DNA of 64,000 nt from Dryas octopetala (lineage: Eukaryota; Streptophyta; Magnoliopsida; Rosales; Rosaceae): positions 498,501-562,500 of the forward strand of contig OY992840.1 in assembly GCA_963921425.1 (NCBI GenBank), read 5' to 3'. Shown piece by piece: positions 46,901 to 59,835 of the stretch. A model generated the notes under the pieces. The model worked only from the letters and a program-made list of their open reading frames with translations. It was not told the DNA's origin and ran no database searches. The position numbers were made by a program, and so were the translations under genes. Each line of letters begins with the position of its first letter. The first letter of the stretch is position 1.

Positions 46901-49818
46901 CACCCTGAATAACTCATTTTAGGTGAGAGCCATTGTTATGGCATCTGGTTTCATTAAGTTACCTTGGTCTTTGTTTATTTTATTTTATTTTATTTTTTAA
47001 ATTTCGGTACAATGGGGGCCGAAGCCCAAAATTAAAACAACTAACAACAAGTCCGGGCTTGGCCAAACCAGCCCAGTCTTCCTCCAAGAGAATTCAAAGA
47101 CAAGTAGGAGGGTCCAATAAGACATGACATTATCCATCTTAGCCAAGCAAGTCTGCAGAAAAATTCCTCTCCCTGTACACATGATCTAACCTGCAGCTCT
47201 ACTTATCAGTCAGCAACCTCTTGCAATCTTCAACCAAACCAAGAAAAGGGTGGTTGTAGAGGTCTTTGTTTAGTTTGCTACTTATAGTAAAAAAGAAATG
47301 CAATTTTTCTCTTTATAGCCTCTCCCGCATTCAAGCCATATGAAGAGTTGCAAAGGCTTCTGGCTTCTATATCCCAAACTTTAAATCAGACCTTAGCATA
47401 AGTTTATTGTAACCTGTAATATATCTCTGCTTAGGAAATTGAAATTAAGATGTTAAAGATGTGAGAGGTCCATTTTCTAAATGTTCCTGTGGATGAGTAA
47501 CATGCGTTTGAATAAGTCTTGAAAGGGGGCTCTTGTTCTGCTGAATAATTAGATAAGCTTCTGATGAGATTTATAGCATGCATACTGCCTGGTTTTGTTT
47601 AGACTTGTTCGAGTTCTAGTATTTGATTCTTTTTTGGCCAATAAAACTGAGTGTAGATGAAATGAATGTCATCTGAACTTGAGGTTTACTATTGATGGGA
47701 GGCTGGGCTTCTCTTGAAATTGTTTGTACATGACGGGGTGGTATAATCAACATTCTCATAAATTGTTTCATTTCTTTAAAATTAAAAATTAAAAATAAAA
47801 ATAAAATTGATTTTTGACAGTGTGGATAGTGAAGAGGCTGGGACTAAGTTCAAATGAAGGATATACATTTCTCATGGCAGCTCGATGGTGTCCTGCTATA
47901 CTTGGATATTGGAGTGGGATTGATGTGGTTAGGTCATGGGTGATTCATTTTGTTAGTTTCTAGGGTTGGGTTGTCTCAAGATTATGCAGGGATAATAAAC
48001 AAAAGATCCCCTCCCTCCCTCCCTCCCTCCCTCCCTCGCTCCCTTTCTTTCTCTCTTCTTCCACTCGTAGGTCTTCCCGGAAAGCTCTATTTGTTCTTGT
48101 TTGGATTGAGGAATATGCACTTTTTGTAAATGGTAGATACTTTTTTTTTTTTTTTTCAGGCAAATGTCATTTACTCTTCACCATTATTCTCTTTTTCTTG
48201 CATAATAATGTGTGCGGAATTCTATACTAAAATATGCACTTGAAATAGAGAAATTGGTACTCTTTACAATTTGACAATATGCTTGGAAAAGTTCCTGTAA
48301 ATGGTTTTGATATTTACATGTCTCATCTATATGCCACTTTTTTATATTTATTACTATTTTTATTTTTGAGTGTGAAGCATGCATCTGGCTAAATGTCAGG
48401 TGAGGGATGAAATTGAACATTTGTTGGATGACAATGAAGATATGGCACATTTATATTTGACAAGGAAGTGGGTTCAGAATCAACAATCTGAGGCTTTGTT
48501 GGGGCGTTCTGCCTCAAATAACAACAGCACCACTGCATCCCATCTTCGTCGGCTTAGTTCTAACAGAAGTGTGGTAACTAGCAACAATATGGATGTAGAT
48601 GATGTAGAGGATCTAGAGATGTTGCTTGAGGCATATTTTATGCAACTGGATGGAACCCGTAACAAGATATTGTCGGTGAGTGCCATTCGTACTGAACTTA
48701 GCTTAGTGACCTGTGACTTTTAAATTCAATGTCTGTAAATGCTTTCTTTGGACCTGATTCTGGAGAAATTGACCCTTTATAGAAAACAACATTTAAAGAT
48801 TATTTTTTGTCACCATTAGGGTGCTTTCTAATGCAGTTACATCAACTTTGATCCGGTTCCATATAACTAAATTTAGTTTTTTTTTTTTTTTTTGGTGAAA
48901 TATAAGTTATATAACTAAGTTCAGTTAAGATTTATTTATATATGTGCACAGTTTTCTGTGAGAAGTTCCACTGTTGCACTTGCTTCTGGAATAATTTGGA
49001 GGCTTTAGACCCTTTTGGATACCAAGTTGGAACTGATTCAGTTATCAGTGCTAAATGAGAATTTTAATTTAGAAACCAGTCTCAATTCGGGAAGATTATT
49101 GGCTGTAAAGATTAGAGATCATTCTTCTAATTAACTAATTCATCACATGATAATAGCCATCATTTTGGCCCTTTTGACTTTGAATGTGATGCTTTTTGTC
49201 TCCTTGCGTATTTTTGTTCTTTTAAATGGTAGTACAAGACATCTGAAAATGTAGTTTAGTCATGGTCAAAGATGCAACTGTTCAGTCTAAGAGCTGACTT
49301 TCAGGGTGAAAGACATGGTCTGTGGTTCTTTTGACTGAACCTAATGGATCTCTAAATTGTTTTAAATAGCAGGTTAAATTACCAGTGGATACCTTTTGCC
49401 CTTTTTATTTCAGCTAAATGAGGTATCTAAGATCCAATGACAAATTGGTAGACGATTGACCTGTACAGATTGGGCATGTCAATTGTGTTTTTGTCGCCTT
49501 AAAACTTTCTCAGGTTCTTATCTTGCCCATTGGATGTAGGTTCGGGAGTATATCGATGACACAGAAGACTATGTCAATATCCAACTTGACAACCAGCGAA
49601 ACGAACTCATTCAGCTGCAGTTGACATTGACCATTGCATCATTTGCTGTAGCTATGGAAACCTTGATATCTGGGATATTTGGTATGAACATTCCCTGTGT
49701 ATTATACGAAATGCAAGGGATATTTTGGCCCTTTGTCGGAGGCATCACTGCATTTTCTGTATTGCTTTTCTTCCTTATCTTTGGGTATGCCAGGTGGAAG
49801 AAGCTGCTTGGTTCTTGA
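43947..49818 (+). CDS. MRS2-4: Magnesium transporter MRS2-4-like (CorA superfamily)
   Basis: Mg2+ channel/transporter of the MRS2/MGT family, which works as a membrane pentamer. Four exons, 43947-44286, 45726-46174, 48400-48675 and 49540-49818, all GT-AG, join to 447 aa with no break. The start [10 protein letters not shown], the [11 protein letters not shown] segment, CDKNAIIRR and [15 protein letters not shown] [15 protein letters not shown] match Arabidopsis MRS2-4 (MGT6) as I recall it. The middle is the long-helix domain ([31 protein letters not shown]). Two transmembrane helices lie near residues 383-402 and 415-438, with the signature G-M-N at about 403-405 and a basic end [12 protein letters not shown]2-4 has been placed in ER or plasma membrane in different reports. 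Introns 1 and 2 carry retroelement debris, but splice sites are intact. Confidence 0.93.
44977..45409. mobile_element. Solo LTR, 433 bp, TSD TTATC, in MRS2-4-like intron 1
   Basis: It begins TGATGGAGGACAGG and ends CTCCTGCATCA. TTATC sits at 44972-44976 and 45410-45414. No internal retroelement sequence, as expected after LTR-LTR recombination. A gcttatatagg promoter-like stretch lies at about 45209. Orientation is probably minus, since it reads TGATGCAGG... in complement, but this is uncertain. Confidence 0.85.
46414..46717. mobile_element. Solo LTR, 304 bp, TSD AGCAT, in MRS2-4-like intron 2
   Basis: TGATGCAGGACC at the left and CTATCTGCACCA at the right are bounded by AGCAT on both sides (46409-46413 and 46718-46722). 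It shares only the first bases with the LTR in intron 1. No internal retroelement sequence. Confidence 0.75.
46990..47200 (-). mobile_element. LINE fragment, RNase H end, in MRS2-4-like intron 2
   Basis: On the minus strand around 47125-47185 the peptide [13 protein letters not shown] appears. This is the R-E-x-N-x-x-A-D signature of plant LINE RNase H. Stops follow soon after. It is opposite in orientation to the host gene. Confidence 0.6.
48009..48046. repeat. (CCCT)n microsatellite in intron 2
   Basis: About eight tandem ccct units followed by a CTTT/CT-rich tail, in the second intron of the MRS2-type gene. Confidence 0.9.
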
Positions 49819-50378
49819 GTCCACTTTAGTATCTGTTGTAGATTTTACTAGATTCACAAACTTATTTATGAACCTGCCAAGGGAGGAGTCTTTTAAGTAT
49901 ATGCTGAAATGAAATCTAGGAGCACACATGTTGTATTTTAGTAGGTTTCACATTTTCAGGGATTTCATGTCTTGGTACGACAAGAACTTCTGTAACATCA
50001 TCCATACTTGTGAACTGATGTAACATCAGCCTGATTTAATCTGCCATTCCATGGCACGAAGGTTATCTGTTAGTGTACTATTCGATACGACAATAAGAAT
50101 GAACTTTCACATTTCATATATTAATTAATACTGTCATATTTGAAATTCCGACATGATTGTGTGGTGAGTCAGGGTTCTACATATCATATTGTAACTATTC
50201 TATTCTCTAAAATCTTGCAATATTAGGGTCACCAAATTTGTTTCATAAATGATGTGTTGGTGTTTCATTTGTTCAGATCTACGGTTTACTCTAGTCTAAA
50301 CCCTATTTATTTCTAACAATGTACTATCATATCATTTGCTACATTATTTAGTAAATCAATTTGGTGACTTGAGTATAA
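49819..50378. other. MRS2-4-like 3' flank
   Basis: Likely 3' UTR and terminator region. AATAAA-like signals are not clear-cut (aataagaatga near 50091). Nothing else recognised. Confidence 0.45.
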
Positions 50379-50764
50379 GGGGAATGCTATCCACCTTTTT
50401 TTAATTTATCTTCTCCACCGATTTTTTCTTTTATTATTATTATTCCGCAATGTAAATTCATGATAGGAGCAATGTATTTTTTAGATTTAACTATGAAGAT
50501 CATCTTTGCAAAAAATTAACTAAATTGGAAATCATTTGGTTACGTAACTGTGATTAAATAAACAAACGGTTTTTGTAATAATTTGATTCACCGTTTGTTT
50601 ATTTGATAACGATTACATGACCAAATGATTTCCGATGTAGTTAATTTTTTGCAACAATGATCTTCTAATAATTATCTAAAATAAACAGTTTCGATCATGA
50701 AAATACATTTTAAAATGAGAATAATAAAAGAGAAGGTCGGTGGAGAAACTGGATAGCATTCCTC
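50379..50764. mobile_element. Mutator-type MITE, 386 bp, near-perfect 9-bp TSD
   Basis: GGGGAATGCTATCC on the left is mirrored by ggatagcattcctc on the right, and the whole unit is nearly palindromic (tctccaccgat against atcggtggaga). The 9-bp flanks are TGAGTATAA (50370-50378) and TTAGTATAA (50765-50773), one mismatch. Confidence 0.85.
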
Positions 50765-52214
50765 TTAGTATAATTGTTGGACTTCATGGAGCACTTGGAG
50801 AAGTAGAAAGCAACTCAAAGTCTCGAGACTCTCAACCAGAGAACCATGGATGGGGGTGTTTTCTAACTGAAGGAGCTATATGTCACTCGAGGTGCTCTAG
50901 GAAACTCCATAAACCCAACTCTACAACTGCAAAGGGAAGAAATGTGAATTGGAAACCATTCCAATTTCCAAAGCCTAGCTAAGAAAGGGTTGTCATTATT
51001 TTAAAAGGAGTTGGTTCCATTGTTGAATTAAATTTGTCCATTGTTGTGTTAACCATTGCATTTACCTATTAAAGCTCAGGGTTCTCTCATGATATGCAAG
51101 GCTTCCATAATTAAATCACAATTTGGACAGGTCTGGTCCTCTGCTTGTTGAGGAGTGGTGTGGAATCCAAAATCTTGATATTTTATATCATTATTTAAAT
51201 TTTGACATTTTTCATCTTTATTTCCTAATTTACTAAGTCTCTTAAAATTTATTTTCTTTTACTTTAGTTTCTTGCATTATATTTTCTTTTTATTTTAAAT
51301 TTTTATTAAAATCAACCATCAATTTCTTAGCTAGGTTAGTTTTAAATTAATTTAAGGTTTAGATTAGTCGTATCCTTTTCCAAGAATCCTCGTGGGATCC
51401 ACCTCTTTTGTTACAATCTATACTCCATTAGATCGTACACTTGCGAGTAATAATAAAATAGACAACAGTTGTATCATATATTAACTTGAAGCATGATCTT
51501 ATAAAATTTAAATTCTTTTATGTTTATGTAATCAATTTTAATTTCCAACACTTATACTTTACGTATCTTCCTTAAGGTTATTCTTGTAAACTCAAAACAC
51601 TAGCGGGTTGGTTTATTGTTTAATATAACTATCCTATTGTTACCTACAAAAATCACGGCAAGACTGGCCGGGAGATTTGTCTAGAACACTGGTAGTCTTT
51701 CTAAATGATTGCGGGCGTGCCACTGCACGACCGAGATGGCCGGTTCGCAGAGTGTGATGTTGGTTACTTCGTATTGAATTTCTTATTTCGCGCCGTGAAT
51801 TACCTCACTTCTTACCAAACAATTGCATGGTGAGTAAGGAACAATTGCCTCGCCTAGGATCAACTGTCTTGATTTTCAAGGACTTTACTCACCTGGTGAT
51901 ACGATGACTGCATGCTCAAAATTAACGATGCGATGAATAACAACTTGTGAAACTATGTGTAAAGAAAAATAATGGACTTTGATGAAAAAAGTGTGAGCAA
52001 TCTGATAATCACGAAATTGGGTAACAATTATAGTTATAATAACAATTCTCATAATGAAAGTCATGAAAAACTAGGATTAAGCTAAAAGAAATCGATACCA
52101 TGAACAATGAGATCCTAGCAAAGCTAAAACAAAAAGAATAATTTGCTTGAGAGCTTGAAGAACTTGAGAAATCGAGATGCTTGATTTGAGATTTGTATTG
52201 GGTTGTGTTGAATG
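50765..52214. other. Intergenic with an old LTR-like motif at 51380-51450
   Basis: The plus-strand stretch atcctcgtgggatccacctc ... cacttgcgagtaataat at about 51385-51450 matches, in opposite orientation and with divergence, a block near the end of the 2.03-kb insertion at 54441 (54480-54555). It is therefore probably a remnant of the same LTR family. No gene recognised. Confidence 0.5.
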
Positions 52215-52902
52215 TGTAACAACCTGATCCAAATTTCACTAGGAATTTGAAATTTTATTGGTTGTGGACCTAGGAAACACAAAGGAGAGTTGAGTTGTGG
52301 GACCTAATTAAGAAACTTTTTTTTTTTTTAAGTTAATTTGGAGACAATAATAAGCTTTGGAGTGTATAGAGAAACTTTTTGAGTTTATATAGATTTGGAT
52401 GAATTAATTTAATTCATTAAAGAATTATTGGAATGATTGAGATTTATTTGGTAATGTTGGATTTTTTTTATTTGAAATGTATTTGAGGACTTAAAGTTTG
52501 AAGTTGACTCAGTAGAAAATTAGTACAAGTCAGGAGGAACCCATAGGAATTTACGGAACATTTTTTGAACCTCGGATAGTGAAATTTTTTTGAAGTTGTG
52601 GACAATTACGCCCTTAATATAAAAGTTTAGGTTTTTATAGAAAATAATTGGAAGGTATCTGTATGAATACTAATTTCGAACATGATTGGATAGAGTTCGA
52701 ACTCACGAACACATAGACGCGAACCATTCGTAAATCGATCGAAATTACGGTTTAAGAGTTACATACAATACAAGTGAAGGGCAATTTTGTAAAATTGCAC
52801 TTAAAGGTTTTTAAAACCCATTTTTTCAAAAAACTCTCATTCTCTCTCTTCTCTCTAGAAAATTCTAGTGTACATTCTTCTCTCTCTCCATAATTCTCTC
52901 TT

Positions 52903-52969
<67 letters not shown>

Positions 52970-53159
52970 TTTCTTTCTTTCTCCCTGCAACCTCTCTTCT
53001 TCTTTTCTCTCCCGCACCTCTGTCTGCAACCACCAGCCACCACAACCATCCCCACCGACCCCCTCCCATCAACCCAAGCCACCTACACGACCCCCTCGTG
53101 TTCCCTTTCATCTCTCTTCCCTCTTCCCTCTCCCCTGCGCACATTCAGCCACTGCCAAG

Positions 53160-53435
53160 TAATAGAATACTAATTTTGGAAGAGAGAAAATAAGAAAGGA
53201 ATTCAATTCATTCATAACTCTGGTGTGATTCTTACAGCAGCATTAATACCCCGAGATGTTTAACTACACCTAGAGAATGTGACTCACATAACTCAATCAA
53301 CATATGCCATGTGGCACTATAAAATCCTACATAGCAGCTGACTCACAAATTGAAAAATAATACCAGCAATACAAATAAATGTAAAATATAAAAGAACTAT
53401 CAAAACTTTACTGAAACTTATATGGCATCCCATCA
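53160..53435 (-). repeat. Chromovirus 3' LTR
   Basis: Copy of the LTR at 61274-61543. It borders the polypurine tract GGGGGGGAAGACT (minus strand, 53436-53448) and the CCAAG duplication. Confidence 0.93.
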
Positions 53436-53465
53436 AGTCTTCCCCCCCAAACAGAAAGCCTGTCC

Positions 53466-53768
53466 TCATGCCTGAAATTCCGGAAAGCGGTGGCGAATAG
53501 AAGCAGCATCCTCCCAGGTGGCATCCTTAATTGGAAATCCTATCCATTGAATCAACCATTGAGTAACAGGTTGGTTATTGCGCTTCACCAAGCCACGATC
53601 CAAAACCTTGTAAGGAATCAACTGAGCTGAATTGGAATCGACCATGGGCGGTAGTGTGGGAGAAAGCACCACATTCTGACCAAGTTTGGCTTTAAGGAGT
53701 GACACATGGAAGACGGGATGGATCTTGGATGAGGCAGGGAGAAGCAAACGATAAGCTACAGACCCCAC
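53466..53768 (-). pseudogene. Chromovirus integrase C-terminus and chromodomain
   Basis: This 100-codon stretch has the HPVFHVSLLK motif that ends gypsy integrases, then a chromodomain-like segment (VLDRGLVKRNN ... WLIQWIGFP...ATWEDAASI). Chromodomains steer integration by binding histone marks. It stops just before the polypurine tract. The upstream frame contains a stop near 53840. Confidence 0.88.
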
Positions 53769-53840
53769 TTTTGCTGCAATCTGAAACGGACCATAATAAC
53801 GTGGAGAGAGCTTGTGACAGTGGCAAGCATGAACAGAGTG

Positions 53841-54440
53841 TTAGCGGTAAGGTTGTAATTTAAGATAGACCCAATCCCCAACCGCGAAAAAGCGCTCAGT
53901 GCAATTTTGGTCGGCATAATGCTTTATGTGTGACTGAGCAAGCTGAAGGTTTGTCTTAAAAGTCGACAAAAGGGCATCTCTGTCACGTAAGGCAATATCT
54001 ACCTGTGAACTGTGGTAGAACCTGGAAGATAAGAGACAACAGAAAGGGGACACAACCGTAAAGAGCTTGGAATGGTGTCATCTTAATGGCAGAATGGTAG
54101 GTGGTGTTGTACCACCATTCAGCCCATGGAATTCCTGCATACCAAGTAGAAGGTCTATCCCCAACAAAGCAACGTAATTTATAAGAAATGCTCCAAAGTC
54201 CTATTAAGGACCTCAGTCTGACCATCTGTTTGGGGATGGTATGTAGTACTCCAACAAAGTTGAGTGCCTTGGAGTTTAAAGAAGGTCTCCCAAAAATTAC
54301 TAAGGAAAACTGGATCTCTGTTATTGACTATGGTTCGGGGCATGCCATGCAACCTAAATATTTCTTTGACAAAAAAATCAGCCACTTGCTTAGTTGTATA
54401 AGGGTGTGACAAGGGAAGGAAGTGACCATACTTGGTAAGG
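53841..54440 (-). pseudogene. Chromovirus integrase, distal core part
   Basis: The frames at 54412-54179, 54225-53983 and 54053-53841 cover the second half of the integrase core, with frameshifts between them. Visible motifs are VFLSNFWETFF, STTYHPQTDGQTE (with the catalytic Glu context) and WYNTTYHSA. The rest of the core lies beyond the insertion that starts at 54441. Confidence 0.85.
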
Positions 54441-56470
54441 TGTTGATTGTTTTTTTAGAACAAATTAAATAACTCAATTCTAAGTATACTCGCAAGTGCA
54501 CGAATCGCATCAATAGCAAAGCATGTAAATACGAGGTCGATCCCACGAGGAATGGTTAAATACCATCAAATCAATTTGATCTATCCACTAACACACACAC
54601 ACGATATGGGGGGTTGTAAGTTGTGAAACACACGCACACCACCAAACACACGCACACACCCGATTGTCTTGCAATGCTAAGATATCTGAATCCATCACAT
54701 ATTAAAAGATAACAACTATTATGGTGACATGCAATTCAATGTAAACACACATAATTAAGTTTGCTAGCTGAAAGGCCTTGATTATCGGACACTCTCTAAC
54801 TATGTTTTCCTTATTCATAAATTAAGAGCTTGATTATCGCTACTTAACCTAGTTAACTCACATGTTCCTAGGAAGCTTGATTATCGTCTACCTAAGCTGT
54901 TAACCATGCAAGAGTCATTAAGAACTTATGAAAACAGCAAACACATAGAGCATGATAGAATCTTGATTATCGATCTAGATGACATCTATGAAACCTATTT
55001 ATCAAAGATAAGTTCTTAGGTTATCTTCTTGTTACCTACTGAATTGATTAGCTTGATTATCACCTTTCAATTTCATAACATTTACTAGATGCAAACATAC
55101 CTAAGGTGGCCAGCCAAAGAATGAAAACAACTAGAATCAATTTAACAAGACAATAGGAATTAATCACATGCAAACTTCACATAAAATCAGATGGCTTTAT
55201 TTCATTAACCATAAATCAACATTGAATCAAATAATATGGATATCATCATAATCTTAACATGCAAGAACAATCAAATTAACTCATAAATAAATTGAGAAAC
55301 AAAAGAAACATAACATATATAAATTCACAATCCATTGTTGAACAAATAACAAAACTAATTAAACAATTGAAATAACAGAAAATTAAGAAAAAGCATAGAG
55401 AGGGCTGCGGCACAAGAAGGAGAAAGAGAGAGACCACACAAGCTATTCCTCACGGCTAGGGTTAGCTAGGGCTTGCGGCAAAGTGGCTCTCTTTTTCTCT
55501 CTCTCAATGTCGACTACTCTCTCTCTAGAAATCTGAAAAGTATTGCAAAGCTAAAATTAAATTGTGTTTTGAATTATGAGAGAATGGGGTCCTTATATAG
55601 GAGTGAGGAGGTGAAGCTTTCCTTGTCCCATAAGGCTTCTAATTTTCGGCCAAAAGTGGGCCTTGGGCTGATTTGGGCTCTTTTTGGGCGTAACTCCCTT
55701 TTCAGCTCGCGGAACTGCTGCGCTACCTCCACTAAAATGGCTATAACTTGAGCTACGCAACTCGGAATCAAAATCCGTAAAATTCCCTGCGAAGCTAACA
55801 TCCGTAGCTTTTCGACCATATATGGCATGACACCTGATTCGATCTGTAGAGGTACAGAATCACTGTCGAAATTCATGTTCAATTTCCCAGGGTTTTGACT
55901 TCTTCTTCAACTAGGATTCCTTGTGATCTTTGACTGAATCTTGTGAGATTTTCCTTGAGCATGAAGGATTCCTTCCCCTTGGGCCTTGAATCAGCTGAGT
56001 GGGTGCGGCATACACTTGGGCTCTTGGACCTTGAAATGGCACCACTTGGGCTTCCTCCATTTGGGCTTGCAATAGGTGCATGGCCTTGGTCCTTTGGGCT
56101 AGGGTTATGCGCATGGCCCTTAGTGCATGGGCTGCATGTGTGGTCCATGTCATGAGATGATGTGGCATAGTTGACCATTGACTTTGACCAAAAGTCAACC
56201 TTGACAAAAAAGATTCCCCAAAAGATTCTGTCTGAGATTTTCCAAAGATTCCTTTCAGATTCCAGATCCTTTTAGAAGATTCCCTCAAGATTCTTTTTCT
56301 CATTTTTTCCATTTTTAGCTCAAAATAGCCTCATTTAGCTTCTTTCTCCATCATTGCTTCATTTAACCTACAAAACGCTAAAACAAACTAACAAGACCTA
56401 AAATATCGAGTTCTTGCACTCTAGGTTAGGGAATTAGTATCATAAAATGATGCAAATTTGACACTCAACA
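54441..56470 (-). mobile_element. 2.03-kb TG..CA insertion, probable solo LTR, TSD TAAGG
   Basis: The left end is TGTTGATTGT and the right end ACACTCAACA, with TAAGG at 54436-54440 and 56471-56475. It splits the chromovirus integrase between the VVVDRL motif and the KYGHFLP motif. No retroelement genes are seen, so a solo LTR of a large gypsy element (or a LARD-type LTR) is the best reading. On the minus strand it starts TGTTGAGTGTCAAATTTG. The block cacttgcgagta / cctcgtgggatcgacctc near its end is shared with a remnant at 51385-51450. Confidence 0.85.
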
Positions 56471-56681
56471 TAAGGCGATCCACCACTACCAAGATAACAC
56501 TCTTGCCAGCTGAAGTGGGAAAACCCTCAATGAAGTCAAGTGAAATGTCAAACCAAGCACTCGCAGGAATAGGAAGAGGTTGAAGTAAACCAGGTGGATG
56601 GATGGCTTCATAACGCTGCCTCTGACACACATCACATTCAGCCACAAACTTTTTAATATCTTTTTTTATGTCAGGCCACAT
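56471..56681 (-). pseudogene. Chromovirus integrase, zinc finger and proximal core
   Basis: Starts with the H2C2-type CDVCQRQR motif, then LPIPASAWFDISLDFIEG with the first catalytic Asp, and VVVDRL, where the 2.03-kb insertion begins. A degraded linker with frameshifts (56693-57158) connects it to RNase H. Confidence 0.88.
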
Positions 56682-57158
56682 GAAACTCCTTGTTAATCGT
56701 TTGTATGTCCTGAGATAACCTGAATGCCCCCCAGTAGCGCCCCTATGGAATTTCGTGAGTAAGGTGGCTCGCCACTTAGAAACTTGAGGAACAAAGACCC
56801 TATCCTTATAGTAAAGAGTATGGTCACAGAGAGAAAAGCCTTTTTTTGTTGGTAAACCATCTTGAAGGGCATAAATGAGAGCAAGAACTTCAGCGTACTG
56901 TTGATACTCACACTGGATATCAAGAATAAAATCAAACAGAGGTCGAGATTGCCCAGTTAAAGCTAATAATTCAGGTTGTCTAGATAATGCATCTGGAACC
57001 TGATTGTGAACACCAGCTCTAAAGTGAACAGTGTAGTTATATCACAGTAATTTAATCAACCACCTTTGTTGAGCCGGAGTGGTGATACGTTGCTCAAGAA
57101 AATGTTGAATTGTACGGTGGTCTGTAATGATTTTAAAATGATGGCCTAAGAGGTACGG

Positions 57159-57437
57159 TCACCATTTTTGGACAGCATAGACCACTGCCATCATTTCCCG
57201 ATCATAGACTGAAAGCGCTAGATTCCGTGGTGATAAAGGCTTGCTAAGATATGCAATGGGGTGTCCGTCCTGTGTTAAAACAACCCCTATGCCAATCCCG
57301 GAAGCGTCGCATTCTACAGAAAATTCTTTAGAGAAATCAGGCAAGGCAAGCACAGGTGTTGTAATGAGAGCGTACTTGAGCTGTTCAAAAGCTTTCTCTG
57401 ATGTTGTAGTCCACTGGAAACCATCTTTTCGCAACAT
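57159..57437 (-). pseudogene. Chromovirus RNase H domain
   Basis: Encodes KAFEQLKYALITTPVLALPDF and then VECDASGIGIGVVL, containing the first catalytic Asp of gypsy RNase H, and AYLSKPLS ... REMMAVV. A frame break separates it from the RT frame near 57540. Confidence 0.9.
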
Positions 57438-57548
57438 ATCAGTTAATGGCCGAGCGATAAGCCTATAATTTTTAACAAATTTTCTATAATAACAGTGAGC
57501 CCCAAGAAGCCTCGCAAGCCTTTGAGAGTGTTAGGCCTAGACCACTGT

Positions 57549-58409
57549 TTAATTTATGCAATCAATCTTGGAAGAGTCAACAGCCACCCCACCAGCAGAA
57601 ATAATATGCCCCAAATACTCCACAAAGGTTGTCCCAAAACTGCACTTACTAAGCTTAATCTTGAGTTGATGATGCCTTAGAGTGTCCAACACAGTACGCA
57701 AATGAATGAGATGGTCTTGCAACGATGAACTATAAATAAGTATATCGTCGAAGAACACCAGAACAAAATTACGCAAATAGGCGCGAAATATGTCGTTCAT
57801 AAGCGACTGAAAAATGGATGGTGCATTAGTAAGCTCAAAAGGCATAACTAAGAACTCAAAGTGCCCATCGTGAGTTCGAAAAGCTGTCTTCTCCACATCA
57901 GCTGAATGTATTCGTATTTGGTGATACCCCGCACATAAATCTAACTTGGAAAAAACAGAGGCACCATGTAATTCATCAAGTAGTTCATCAATTAAAGGGA
58001 TGAGAAAGCGATCCTTAACTGTGGCGGCATTTAGAGCGCGATAATCAACACACATGCGCCACGACCCATCCTTTTTCTTTACTAACAATACTGGAGAAGA
58101 GTATGGGCTCACACTTGGTCGAATTACTCCTCCCTCTAACAGCTCAGCGACTATCTTCTCTATTTCAGCCTTTTGAAAAGAAGGATATCTGTAAGGCCTC
58201 ACATTGACAGGCATTGTACCAGGTATGAGAGGAATGTGATGATCATGATGGTGTGATGGTGGAAGTGTAGTTGGTGGCGCAAAGAGGTCATAATACTGGT
58301 CTAGTAACTGCTGGAGCAACGGGTGTGGAAGGGAGGGAGTAAACTCATGGTGCAGGGTATGAAGTTGTGCCAAGAAGGCCTGTTTCTCACTGCATAAAAG
58401 TTTAGTCAT
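57549..58409 (-). pseudogene. Chromovirus reverse transcriptase domain
   Basis: A long intact stretch of 286 codons with RT motifs in order: [49 protein letters not shown] and the catalytic FFDDILIYS (Y/F-x-D-D). Compared with most family members, PFGLTNAP reads PFELTNAP here. Confidence 0.93.
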
Positions 58410-58448
58410 AGAAAACCAGTTGACCCAAGAGGCTTAAGTAGAGATTTT

Positions 58449-59447
<999 letters not shown>

Positions 59448-59524
59448 TGTACATATATAGAACGGATTGTGGCACCATTCCAGGCTTATTGATAATCCAT
59501 GATCAACTTCCTTTCGTAGTACCT

Positions 59525-59569
59525 TACCCCCAGGGGAAGTCGAATCCCCGCTGCCTCCTTGAAAGAGAG
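59525..59569 (-). pseudogene. trnE-UUC: Truncated plastid trnE(UUC), 3' 45 nt
   Basis: On the minus strand the sequence runs from the anticodon region (ctctctttcaaggagg) through the T-arm (ggggattcgacttcccc) to tggggGTA. This matches the 3' part of plastid tRNA-Glu. The D-arm side is missing, so no tRNA can form. The plus-strand sequence before it (tgatcaacttcctttcgtagt) matches the plastid trnE-trnT spacer as I recall it. Confidence 0.85.
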
Positions 59570-59835
59570 CCGAGCCAAATCAAAAGCATGCACACGGAAG
59601 ATTTTGATGACAGTGGTATTGGGGAATATTTGCGGAGTGGTCCCTCTGTATCAGGCACTACGATAAAAAGTTGAGTGTCTTTTTTCCCTCCTTTAAAGAA
59701 AACTGTAGGAGTAGTACAACCCGCTTCTCTGACTTGATTCTTCTCTGAAGGCTAGGTCAAGTAGCCTTCCACCGAATCAACGAATGGAGAGAAGCGCGCA
59801 AACAGAGCCAGACGTTACTTAGGCAATGCCGACCT

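Noticed and set aside
59525-59569. Functional tRNA-Glu gene
   Set aside because: Only the 3' 45 nt of plastid trnE are present. The D-arm and 5' acceptor strand are missing.
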